Source: Sophora flavescens (taxonomy: Eukaryota > Streptophyta > Magnoliopsida > Fabales > Fabaceae). Taken from it: 64,000 bases of DNA. The notes under the pieces are model-generated. The model did no database searches, was not told where the DNA came from, and saw nothing but the letters and a program-made list of their open reading frames with translations. The stretch spans positions 51,973,196 to 52,037,195 of the forward strand of contig CM061063.1 in the NCBI GenBank assembly GCA_030762895.1, written 5' to 3'. Position 1 is the first letter of the stretch; each line of letters begins with the position of its first letter. Positions 34,786-44,999 of this stretch are shown piece by piece. A program made the position numbers and the translations under genes.

Positions 34786-34801
34786 TTAAGGGGGATAGTA
34801 A
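34786..34801 (+). promoter_or_regulatory. Polypurine tract of element A
   Basis: AAGGGGGATAGTAA lies immediately before the 3' LTR and is preceded by GAGGACGAAATTTATTTT, the usual arrangement in this gypsy group. Confidence 0.8.
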
Positions 34802-37800
34802 TGTAACACCCCGATTTATTGATTAGTGTTTAAGGAAGAGATTAAGGATAATTAAAGACTTAATCACGTTCCTTAGGTGTTAGTTAGCTTGCGTTTCAAG
34901 TTTGAGGAAAATCGGACCTGAAACGGGTCCGGAACGCAAACAAACGCAAACCAAGCGATTAATTGGTTGATTAATTAGTTAATTGATAATTGGAATATTA
35001 AAATTTGGTTGGGCGAGAATAATAATATTTTCATAGTAGCCTAAAATAATTAAGAAAAATATTCCAACCGTAGGTTATGCAGGAAGATGTTGAAGAAAAC
35101 ACCCGGTTGTACCGATGGAGCAACACGCAATGACACGTGTCTCCACATCAAGATGCCACCTCAAACTCCACTACCTATCCCTAAAAACCTACACTTGACA
35201 CATGTACCCCACTCACATTTCTATCTATGCCTAAAAGATGACACCTAGTTACCTAAACCACCTAACCTACACTAAAACATGACACATGGCTAACATGCAA
35301 ACTAATAATTTAATGAAAGACATCATGCATTTGATGGAATTGAATGAAAGTGAATTCTCCATCCTACTTCACTCACGCATGCAGAGAAGACCAGGGGAGA
35401 AGCTGAAAAAAATAGAAGAAGAGAAGGCAGCCATGGTGGTTGCACTTTGAAGCTTGGTTGGTGGTTGTAGCACTTTGAAGCTTGGTTGAAGCAGTCGCAA
35501 TGAGATCAACACTATATATTATTTAACCGTTGGGTAATTCTCAGATTTTTTAAGGAGGTCTGAGAATTGTGGTTCTTCAGATCCAACGGTCATAATTTTG
35601 AACTCATGTCCATAGTTGGAGATATTCAGCTCGCAATGTGAACCTGAATGGTGAGAAACTCAACCCGTGTAACTTCTAACCTGTCACCATAGAACGACCA
35701 TCCGAGGTTCGTTCACCGTTGGATCGGGTTGAAAATTGTTTAGGAGGTTAAGGACAAGTAGGTCCTCCTTTTCACCATTCAATTTTGTAATTAAAGGTCT
35801 GTAGCTGGAGATATAGAGCTCGTACAGTAGCAGGTTTTGAGTACATTTCCCTTGGATTCTTGAGCTCACTCTTGAATCCGACTTCCCCTAAGTCCAGCCA
35901 CTCTTCTTGTAAGTTTTTCCTTTGATTTCATCTCTTGATTCAAATCTATTGGAACCCTGTTGTTGATACTGTTGGTATTTGTGTTTCCGGCAAATTGAAA
36001 TACCCATACGTGTAATCGGGATGAAAAAGGGAAAGATGGATGTATTGGTATGGATGGTGGCAGATTTGTGGACGTTGTTGGAAAGCGTGCTGAGGCTCGT
36101 GTCAGTAGAGTGGACGCATTCGAAGCTTTTACGGGAAAACGTGCAAGTCTGTAAGGTGGGGGAAAGAACCACTGTCGTCAGGGAGGCAAGAGTAATTTAG
36201 AATACAATGATATGTGTAAGGTATCCTAAACCCTACTAGAGGTTGTGTGACCAACAACACTTAAACCGCAATGGTGGCTACAGTGGAGTAGTACCACTGA
36301 GGGTTTAAGCATTGTGGGTTCAGCAACAGTAGGTTGATTTACTATTGATTGAGATTGTATGTTTAGTATGATTATGTTTGTTGTTATATGTTTGATAATA
36401 TGCTTGATGTTGCTGGTATGCTTGATATGTTGTATGCTAACATGCTTAGTGTTGCTGCATATATGTTTATGATATTATATGATTGTATGTTTTAGATGAT
36501 AACATGCTCTGCCTATTTCTGTATAATAACTAATATGGGTAATAAATGCCATGAGATTGATGACATGTGTTGTGATGGTATGTTAAGCTGCCTGTATGAT
36601 TAGAGTTAGGTGACGATTACTATTGATTGGGCGATGTATGATATGAGTGGAAGTGGTAGTACGTGCGTTAGTACCTCATTGGATGAATTAGCTAAGTGTG
36701 TTGTTCTGAGTAATGAAACCTTAGGACATGATGTTGAGGTACTAAGCCGTAAGTTAGCACTGAGATGAGTTGGTGAGATTCACGGTGTGTTTTTGTTGTA
36801 TTTCGCCACCGCATGGATTGGAATAGACGATCATCCTGAAATGTTGGGGATGGATCAGAATAGAGGACGAGTATTCTAAAATGCTGGGGATACGTCGTGA
36901 CTGCGGGTGATCATCCTGAAATGCTGGGAATGGATCGAGATAGTAAACGAGCATCCTGATGTGCTAGGGATGTGTCGTGTCGAGTATCCTGAAATGTTGG
37001 GGATACGTCGTGATAGTGGACGATTATCCTGAAATGCTGGGGATGGATCGAGATAATGGACGAGCATCCTGATCTGCTGGGGATGTGTCGTGACGAGTAT
37101 CCTGATCTTCTAGGGATACATCATGGTAGTGAGAGAATATCTGATTTGTTGGGGATATGCGGCATGATGGTGAATGATACAACTTGATCTTGTCAAGGAT
37201 GCATCGTGGTGATTGTATCTTCTTGTACGTTTAGCTGTATGAACAAGAGTGAGCCCGATTGGCATGAGAGCTTGGGGATGATTGTTACATGTGACTCGAA
37301 GGATGGTTGTGCGTGTCATGTTTGTCTACGTGCTGTCATTGTATTTTATTCTACTTCTATACCCCATTTTATGATGACTAGTGTATATTCTTATCCCATA
37401 TTTCTCTGTATTATTGTATTTATTATTTTTGGACGAGAAGACTCTGACAAAGATTTCTCTTTTGGAAAGAGAGGCGCGTCACAGAAGCGAGCATACTCGG
37501 GAGCAGCAGAGGACACCCGACGGAGTCGATCTGAGCAGTAGTGGAGTCCTCATTCCTACCACTAGTGCAGGTGGGAATGTTAAACTAGTCCTTTAGTATA
37601 TGGCCAGTGAGTCTTTTATATTTTAATGTATTTTGATGAGAGGTGCCAGCTAGGTCAAGTCGATGTATTTTATATGTACCTTCGCTAGCTTCTGTACTCT
37701 GATGTTCTGTATTTACTGTTATGAATGTAAATATATGTTTTAAAGTAATTAAAGTTTTTAGCATAATTTATATTATTAAGGTTAAGTGTTCTGTTCCATG

Positions 37801-37822
37801 TTACACTCGGAAGGGTGTCACA
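34802..37822 (+). repeat. Element A 3' LTR
   Basis: 3021 bp, TGTAACACCCC...GGGTGTCACA. Intact copy of the interrupted left LTR, including the minisatellite at 36826-37160. Confidence 0.93.
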
Positions 37823-38027
37823 ACCCACATGAATTAATGTGACCCACATGAATTTCAACCAACAAGACGGAATGTCTTGGAAAGTGTGTTAGAGAGTATG
37901 TTGCTAGCACTCCTCACAATTTAAATAGGTGATGATTTGTCTTGATTGACCTTTATAAGCAAGTTCAATACAAGTAGTATTTCTCTAAACACCGGCATTA
38001 GATCGTATATTTTTAAAAATAAAATAA

Positions 38028-39165
38028 GGTGGCTTCTAAGGTGAGGGGGTAAGTAAGTCCCTCACCTGTAAAGCACCTTTTATAGCCATTGGATATATTA
38101 ATAAAGTAAATGGATGGTTGAGATTCAAACCTGATAATGGTGGAACAAGTAATTAAAAAAAAATCAAAGTGACAATTTTATCCCTACCACTCCTAACCCT
38201 CTATCAGCCCACCCCGCCAGGCCACCACCATCCCCAATCTATCACCACTTCCATGCTACACCACCACCTCCAAACAAAATAACAACACTAATCTATTTGA
38301 TTGGAGCCTTCATTTCACCATGCTCATCATACCAACAGATACGAAACAACCTAGCATCAACAAATCGATTCAAAGAGAAAAAAAAAAGAAGGAAAAGTAG
38401 ATTGAAGAATATGAAAGAACCAGATCTGAAATGGAAAAACCCAGATCTGATTTATGAAACCAAAAATTGCTACTTTACGATTTACATAGAAAATATCACA
38501 TCATATTCCCACTATTAGTATCTTTTGAGATTGTTGTGTTATACTTAGTTGAGAGTTGAGACTTTGGTTTTCAGTGTTAGTTGCAGATTTTCACTTTCAT
38601 CTCTTTTTTCGACATACACAACTAGGACTTGCTTTGTTCAAGGTTTTGTTCATCTCTGTTCTTCAAGGTTTTGCTTTGTTCAGAACACCCAAGAGGGCAT
38701 TCATGTTCTTGTCTATGGACTTCAAGAGAATTTCATTCTCAGCTTATCAAAAAAAAAAAAGAGAGAGAGAGAGAGAGACTTGCATTCTCTAAACTGTTTC
38801 TGTCACAAGTAAGAAAAATGTTTTATGGGTTAAGTTGGAATTTCGATTATTTTCCTCACACTGTTATTTCTTTTTATTCCCTTAAGGCTCCCAAAGTTGA
38901 AGACTTTCTAAAGAATACATGGAAGGGAGAACTGGTCCTTAATGAAATTGTTGTGATGATGGTCAAAGACCCTCCCAGGAGTACAATTCGAGTGGTGGTG
39001 GATTGGGTGGCAAAGGAGCATTAGCAGATGGGGAAGATGATGAAGTATGAGGGGATAAAAGTTGTATTTAAAAAATTTTAAATATAAAAATAAATATGGA
39101 ATTACCTGTAAATTGGTGGTCCATAAGGTGAGGGACTTACTTGCCCCCTCACTTTAGAAGTCACC
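38028..39165. mobile_element. Mutator-like DNA transposon, 1138 bp, no transposase
   Basis: Terminal inverted repeats of about 40 bp (left starts GGTGGCTTCTAAGGTGAGGG, right end reads GGTGACTTCTAAAGTGAGGG on the minus strand, with only a few mismatches). A perfect 9-bp duplication ATAAAATAA flanks both ends (38019-38027, 39166-39174). These are Mutator-superfamily hallmarks. The interior has no MURA-like ORF. It holds a GA microsatellite (38760-38778) and a weak plus-strand frame at 38629-39024 of unknown origin. A non-autonomous MULE; a Pack-MULE with captured host sequence is possible. Confidence 0.85.
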
Positions 39166-39285
39166 ATAAAATAAACTTAATAATCAAAAAAAAATTGTAA
39201 AAAAGTTTTATACAATCATCTAATTATATATAACCATATAGATATTTGTGGAAACATTTTATGAATCAATATTAGAGGTGGGTAT

Positions 39286-39447
39286 TTGGACTCGGGTCCG
39301 CGGACAGTCCGTTAAACCCGCCGTCCGCGCGGACTTGGACATCCTAAAATACGAGTCCAAAAAAATGTGGGCTTTTTGGGTCCGGTCCGTTTAGCCCGCG
39401 GGATTAACGGACTTGGTCCGCGGATTCACGTACCCGTCCGCGGACTG
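39286..39447. repeat. hAT left subterminal GTCCG motif cluster
   Basis: About a dozen copies of GTCCG or CGGAC, often paired as GTCCGCGGAC, within 160 bp of the left end. The matching cluster at the right end spans 56341-56478. Such clusters are the usual binding sites for hAT transposases. Confidence 0.75.
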
Positions 39448-40544
39448 GAACTGTTTAAAAAAAAATGCATGATGGGCCAACAAAAAACTAAACCATCTAA
39501 CCCAAAACTAACCCATCTCACTTAGACACTCACCCATCTCTAACCCTAAACTACTCAGTACTCACTAGTCGTACCCGGTGCGTCGTTCAGCCTTCTCCAC
39601 GACAACTTCTCCTTCAACCTTCATCTCCCTCTCCCTGTCTCCCTCTACGCCGGTCGCCGCCCCCTCCAAAGACACCATGAGGAACGCATCTCCAAACGGT
39701 AAGCCCTCTTCCACTTTCCCTTTTCCCTCCTCAGCCACCGTGTGGAAGGCATCTGCGAATGGGTTTGATGATTTTTTTTAAGTGCAGAATAACTCTCCGT
39801 TCCTCAGCCCCCTCACTTTGCGAGCGGTCGTTAGCCATCGCCATCGTTCTCCACCGTCGTTGTTCATTCTCTTCGTTGCATTACAGCTAGTGTTTAATCT
39901 CAACTTCCTTTAGGTTGGTTCTGCTACTATGTCTTCTTCTTATGTTCTATGTTTTATTTCAACCACTGTGTGTTCCATTGAAGCATCTGGGATTTGTTGC
40001 TTACTGATAAATAGATCTGGGATTCTGGGTCATGTTTGATGGTAATATATTTTTAGTTTGTAAATTTATGCTGATGTAGTACATTATTTTTGTTGTCTGG
40101 AGGTTAAATTATGTTTGACTTAACTGAAATAGTGTTTCCCTTGAAACCAAATTACATGGAGTTAAGCGATACAGAAAATTAAGGGGATCCCCTATAAAGT
40201 TTTGGTTGGAAAATATGATCATTTAATTGTCACCTATCTATGTTAGAAACAGAAGTTGGGATGCATTGAGGTCTTGGTATAGATCTTCTTATTATCTGGT
40301 TTTTTCTAGGCTTTTCACACTGAGTTCCACTCTCAAGATCCCGCTATATTTTTCCTAGTTAATCTGCATCGATAATATAGCTCCATTAATCAGTTTTTGA
40401 TGGCTCTAGAAAGATCATGTTTCATGAGTCCACTCTCTGTAGAACCATGATTGTTTTGATATTTATTCTTTGATTTTAAATCTTTATTTTGTTTCAATTT
40501 GCCATTTTCAGTGATACTTTTTTGCTGAAGTTATTGTAATTGTA

Positions 40545-41996
40545 ATGGATTTCTCTGCATCTGCCATAATTGAAACTGAAATTGATAATGTGGCTGAAAT
40601 TGAACCTGAAAGAGTAGACCTAATTAGTGATCAGGATGATGATGGAGATGGATTAAATGAACCTAAAATACCAAAAAAGAGGGCTAGAAAGCAAAGATCT
40701 GATGTCTGGGATTTTTTTGACAAACTGCCTTTGGGAAGTGATGGGAAGGAAAGGAGTGAATGCAAGGCATGTCAGAAAGCCTTGGTTAGTGGTGGTAATA
40801 AATACGGAACTTCAACTTTACAGTGTCATAGACTCACTTGTGAGAAGATTCCAAAAGGATTTGCTAACACCGAGGTTGGTAAACTTATGCTTGATCATAA
40901 CGGAAAATTAAAAAGTAAAAAAGGTGATTTTAAAGTTGTACGTGAGATGATTTCCATGGCTATCATAGAACATGACCTTCCATTCTCTTTTGTGGAATAT
41001 AGGAGGGTTAGAGAACTATTTAAATATTTGAATCCTGAAGCTAAGGTTCCCTCTAGACGTGCTACCACAAATGATGTTATTAATATGTATGAGGCTGAAA
41101 AGGAAAAAATGAAAGATGTGCTATCCAAAGTTCCAAGTAGAATAAACTTGACATCTGATGTATGGACTTCTTGTACCACAGAGGGCTACATTTCATTGAC
41201 TGCCCATTTTGTGGATGAAAATTGGAAGCTTAACAGTAAAATTCTAAATTTTTCTCATTTCCCCCCTCCACATTCCGGCCGTGAATTGGCCAAAACTGTT
41301 TATGGTTTCTTGGAAGAGTGGGGGATTGAGAAGAAAATATTTTCATTGACTTTGGATAATGCATCTTCTTGTGGTAGCATGGAAGGGTTGTTGAAAGATA
41401 GACTTCTTATGCAAAGTGATGGCTTGTTATGTGGTGGTGATTTTTTTCACATTCGATGTTGTGCTCATATCCTAAACATTATAGTTCAAGATGGGTTGAA
41501 AGTTTCTAGTGAGGCTATACATAAGATTAGAGAGAGCATCAAGTATGTAAAGGGGTCAGAGAGAAGAATGATTGCATTTAAAAGTTATGTTAATAGACTT
41601 GGTAAGATTGATACCAAGATGGGTCTTCGTTTGGATGTCTCTACTAGGTGGAACTCCACCTTTATGATGCTTGAAAATGCTCTTGCATATCGTCGTGATT
41701 TTGAAGATATTTCTTTTGAGGATAGGAACTATAAGTATTACCCTACTAATGAAGAATGGTCTAGAGGAGATAAACTTTGTGAATTTTTACGTCCATTCTA
41801 TGTGATCTCAAATTTGATGTCCGGTTCCTCTTATCCGACATCTAACTTGTATTTCTTTCATGTGTGGAGGATTGAATGTTTGTTGCTTGAAAATAAGACA
41901 AGTGAAGATGAGGTGATTAGGGATATGACAACTTCGATGCAAGGGAAGTTTGACAAATATTGGAGTGATTATAGTGTTGTGCTTGTACATGGAACC
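40545..41996 (+). pseudogene. hAT transposase, N-terminal and central part
   Basis: Open for 484 codons up to the insertion. Residues about 1-45 are acidic. A BED zinc finger occupies about 55-105 (VWDFFDKLP, CKACQ, and H-x3-C in HRLTC). The catalytic RNase H-like region follows, with the conserved LTSDVWTSCTTEGYISLTAH, FSLTLDNASSC and CCAHILNIIVQDGL. RWNSTFMMLENALAYR and KFDKYWSDYSVVLVHG come just before the break. The plus-strand ORF actually continues to 42125, but the last 43 codons are LTR sequence of element E. The 39480-40544 region upstream is probably 5' UTR and intron. The gene resumes at 55018. Confidence 0.9.
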
Positions 41997-42426
41997 TGTT
42001 CCGTCCAAATATCTCAGGTAGGAGATACTCGTCCGGAGAAGGTCTTGTGGGAGTGTTTTGGAATTAGCTTGACAGAATCGGAATTCTGCTCCTACGTATC
42101 CAAATGGGAATCAAAGCAAACGTAGTTCTAAGTCAGGGGGTTGGACCCCTATTTATAGAGATGTTTTAGTGTAACAGTTTGGGTAGGACTGTTATTGAGA
42201 TCCTATTTATTAGGATCGGATTGTTATTGCCATTTAGACAATGATAAGGATAAGGCTCCGAGTTATTTGGGTAGGACTGCTGTGGAATAGGCCCGAGTAG
42301 TTATCCTCGGGTGTCAAGTGTATTGATAGGTCTTCGACCTTATGGGAGTTCGGGTCACGGCCCACTTACAAGAATGAGCTCGGTCGTTTTGACAATCCTC
42401 GGTCTTATATCTTCGGCCAGTACACA
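41997..42426 (-). repeat. Element E 3' LTR
   Basis: The plus-strand text starts TGTTCCGTCCAAATATCTC and ends at GTACACA, followed by the complement of a polypurine tract. 41997-42308 aligns with 54631-55017 apart from a net 75-bp deletion near 42265. 42309-42426 has no counterpart in the truncated right LTR. The outer boundary is inferred from the PPT. Confidence 0.8.
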
Positions 42427-42444
42427 AGCCCCCCGAGCTCCGAG
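42427..42444 (-). promoter_or_regulatory. Polypurine tract of element E
   Basis: The minus strand reads CTCGGAGCTCGGGGGGCT immediately before the inferred LTR start TGTGTACTGG. Confidence 0.65.
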
Positions 42445-42702
42445 CTTAAATAAGCGAAAGAGCTGACAAGTACTAAACCGAGCTTATTCTTCGGCCACAT
42501 AGACTTCCGTATTCCCAGCTGTCATTTCAACCGAACCTTTCCTCCTGTCAGAGAAAGCAATCATTCCCCCTAATCCTTCTGCGGCACGCTACAAGTGAGT
42601 AACCCTAGAGTTCCGTGCCCATTTAATGAGGGGAAAATTAAAAGTCGCGACTTTGGGCTTCATGAAACGTGGGCCATTGATCGTATCATCAACTGCCGCA
42701 AC

Positions 42703-42710
42703 TATAAATA
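42703..42710 (+). promoter_or_regulatory. Candidate TATA box of the antisense ORF
   Basis: TATAAATA lies about 160 bp upstream of the antisense ORF's ATG at 42870. The intervening sequence is pyrimidine-rich and leader-like. Inferred from position only. Confidence 0.5.
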
Positions 42711-42869
42711 TCTCTTCTAACTCCAATTCACCTCCACCTTGCCTATCTTCCTTCGCCCTTCATATCTGTCTTTCAAGTTTCTGCCATCACTCTCCTGTCT
42801 GTCACTCTTCAGGTACGCCCAGTCTTCTTCCCCCTTTCGTGCTTCTAAGTTTATTTTCTGTTTCCAGAT

Positions 42870-44984
42870 ATGAGTTCGTCCGAGTCTTCTGAGTCGAACA
42901 CCTCGCCTCTGGTTGAGCGCGAAGTTTCCCCCGTTGGGGGCTTTCCTTCCACTTCTGTTCCTTCTCAGGAACTGAACATTGGACAGGCGGAACCGTCCTC
43001 CTCCAGGTCGACTTCCACCGAGTCTGGTTCTTCTGGGTCCGACTCTTCTGGGTCTGGCTCTCCCTCCCCCCAAGTTTCCAAACCCGCCGCTCGCAAACAA
43101 CGCCTAAGGGTTCCAAAAGACCCTGTTCCCGATATTACCCTTCCTGGGTATACCTGGGTTAAAGGCGAAGTTGGGACTTATTTTTCTGACTTTCAGACTT
43201 CAGACTCCATTGCTCGTCTTTGATCCCAGATTAATATCTCGGCGTCCGGAGACGAATCCGAGTTTATTTGCTCCCCATGCTCGGGTATCGAGTATGTCTT
43301 CTTCAGGGCTCATCCTTCTGAGCCCCCTTTTACCTACATGTACAAAACACTGTTTTCACAGCTGCGTGTGTCCCTTCCTTTCACTGAGTTTGAGTGCGAC
43401 GTTCTGAGAACCATGAATGTCGCACCTACTCAGCTTTATCCCAACAGTTGGGCTTTTATGAAAGCCTTTCAAATTCTGTGTAAATACATCGGGATGGAGC
43501 CCACTACTCCCAAATTTTTGTACTTTTACCAAACAATGTTTGGTAAGAAAACGGGATGGATTTCCCTTAATGGGCTGAACCGGAGAGGACTGCTTAGTCT
43601 ATACACATCATCGTATAAGGACTTCAAAGTCGGCTTCTTCCGAGTTCGCCCCTCGGGCTCTCACTCCTCCCATTTTTTTGATGAGAATGGATGCGCCAGG
43701 TTTCCTTTATACCGGCAATCCTCCCCTACCAAATTCGTTGGTTTCGAATACCAATCTCTTCCTGCCGAGGATAGACGGGATATAGATATATTAGAAAAAC
43801 TTCCTCGGCCTCTCCATTGTGGACGTCTTCTGAAACTCCCCTTCTCATCCACTCCGAGAGTCGACCTTAAAAGTAAGTGTTCGGCTTTTTAGTTTTCAGC
43901 TATTTTATGTATGTGTTCCTATACTAACAATTTTTCTTTTTGGCAGTCATTATGGAGAAATTCGACTTCTCCAAGCTTTTAAAATCTGCTGCGAAAGAGG
44001 GTCAGGGTCCCTCCGCGACCGAGAAGAAGAAGAAAAGACTTCCTCCGGCCACTGCTAAGGCCTCTGCCAAGGGGGCTTCATCATCCGCCCCTCACAAAAG
44101 AAAGAGGGTAGAGGTAGTGGTTGACGCCGAAGATTCTTCCCCTCCTCGTTCAAGTCCCCCACACCCTACCACTCACGAGACGGGAACTACGGGGTGAGAA
44201 GAACAACTTCCTCCTTCTACCGAGGTGAAGTGGTATAACACTTCTCTAAAAGCAGGGACCTCGTCTCTCTAGGGCGAAGACTTCAACCCCTTTCCTCCTT
44301 TTGACTCGAACTTCCTAAAGCCCGCTGATCTCCGATTAATCAGGCAACAAGGGGCTCAGTCTAGCATGGAGGCCCTCTCGACCTACTGCATTCGAGCTGC
44401 CGCTCTAGCCCGCTTTTGCAGCCGAGATTTGGTGGAGACCGAGAGGAAATCCCGGCATCTGGAAGCTGAACTTTCTTCTATTGAGAAGCTGAAGGGGGAT
44501 TTTGCCCGAACCTCCGCGGAGCGTGATGAGCTGGCCAAAGCCAACAATGTCCTGAGTACTACCATTACCGAGATGAACGGCCAGAACTCCGAGCTGAACT
44601 CCCAAGCAAAATTTGCTGAGGAGAATAGAGCTCGGGCTGAAGAGGGCGAGCTTCGAACAAGAAGAGCTCAAGAAGGCTCAAGCTGAAATCGAGCAACTTA
44701 AAGCTGCCGTGGAGGCCGAGACTAAGGCCAGGATGGAGATCCAGGAAGATCTAAAAGAGGCCACTGACTGCATTCTTGTCGAGCATCGGAAAGGTTTTGA
44801 AAAGGCCATTGCTCAAGTTGAAATTCTCGCTCCGGGGGTTGATATTTCGGGTGTCGATGTGACCAAAGAGGTGCTGAACGGGGAACTTGTTCCCATTATT
44901 CCCGAAGAGGAAAAGGAGGTGGAAGGGGCGGAAGATTCTCCCGAGGATCACATTGAGGCCGAAGAGAGTCATAGGGACGAGTAA
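42870..44984 (+). pseudogene. Spliced antisense ORF of element E (plant 'gypsy-type transposase' family)
   Basis: Encoded opposite to gag-pol. Exon 1 (42870-43872) starts MSSSESSESNT with a Ser-rich N-terminus. Its core has LPGYTWVKGEVGTYF, LFSQLRVSLPFTEFE, FQILCKYIGMEPT, and GWISLNGLNRRGL. An intron fits 43873-43946 (AAgtaagt...ttggcagTC), restoring DLKIMEKFDFSKLLKSAAKE in exon 2. Exon 2 becomes Lys-rich, then a long coiled coil (44366-44984). Stops in frame at 43221, 44195 and about 44270, and a frameshift near 44640, show decay. The homologous ORF is known in Tat elements (family PF04195 by recollection); its function is unknown. Confidence 0.8.
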
Positions 44985-44999
44985 CTGTATTCTCTGTTT

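Larger units (their letters stand above)
5980..37822 (+). mobile_element. Element A: Ty3/gypsy (chromovirus-like) LTR retrotransposon, internally deleted
   Basis: LTRs begin TGTAACACCCC and end GGGTGTTACA/GGGTGTCACA. Target duplications are ACCTA (5975-5979) and ACCCA (37823-37827), one mismatch. The 5' LTR is 5980-8659 plus 31076-31403, interrupted by element B. The internal region (31404-34801) is only 3.4 kb and holds gag, a partial protease, RT and RNase H in gypsy order. Integrase and chromodomain are missing. The PBS fits initiator tRNA-Met, and the polypurine region (GGACGAAATTT...AAGGGGGATAG) is of the type seen in chromoviruses. Multiple stops show that it is inactive. Confidence 0.9.
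5880..37915. mobile_element. MITE-like inverted-repeat element split by gypsy element A
   Basis: The sequence left of gypsy element A (5880-5974) and right of it (37828-37915) are inverted copies of each other. They share TTGGTTGAAATTCATGTGGG and an AACACAC-containing outer part. Rejoined, they make a palindromic element of about 190 bp. Candidate 9-bp target duplications flank it: ATAATTTAA (5871-5879) and ACAATTTAA (37916-37924), 8 of 9 identical. A G-starting terminus plus a 9-bp duplication suggests a Mutator-derived MITE, but the terminal repeats are imperfect and the flank is AT-rich. Confidence 0.6.

Noticed and set aside
40545..42125. 526-codon ORF as a complete hAT-like gene
   Set aside because: The last 43 codons are LTR sequence of element E. 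The true gene continues at 55018.
42626..42892. 88-codon ORF upstream of the antisense ORF
   Set aside because: Overlaps the leader and start of the antisense ORF in another frame, with no conserved motif.
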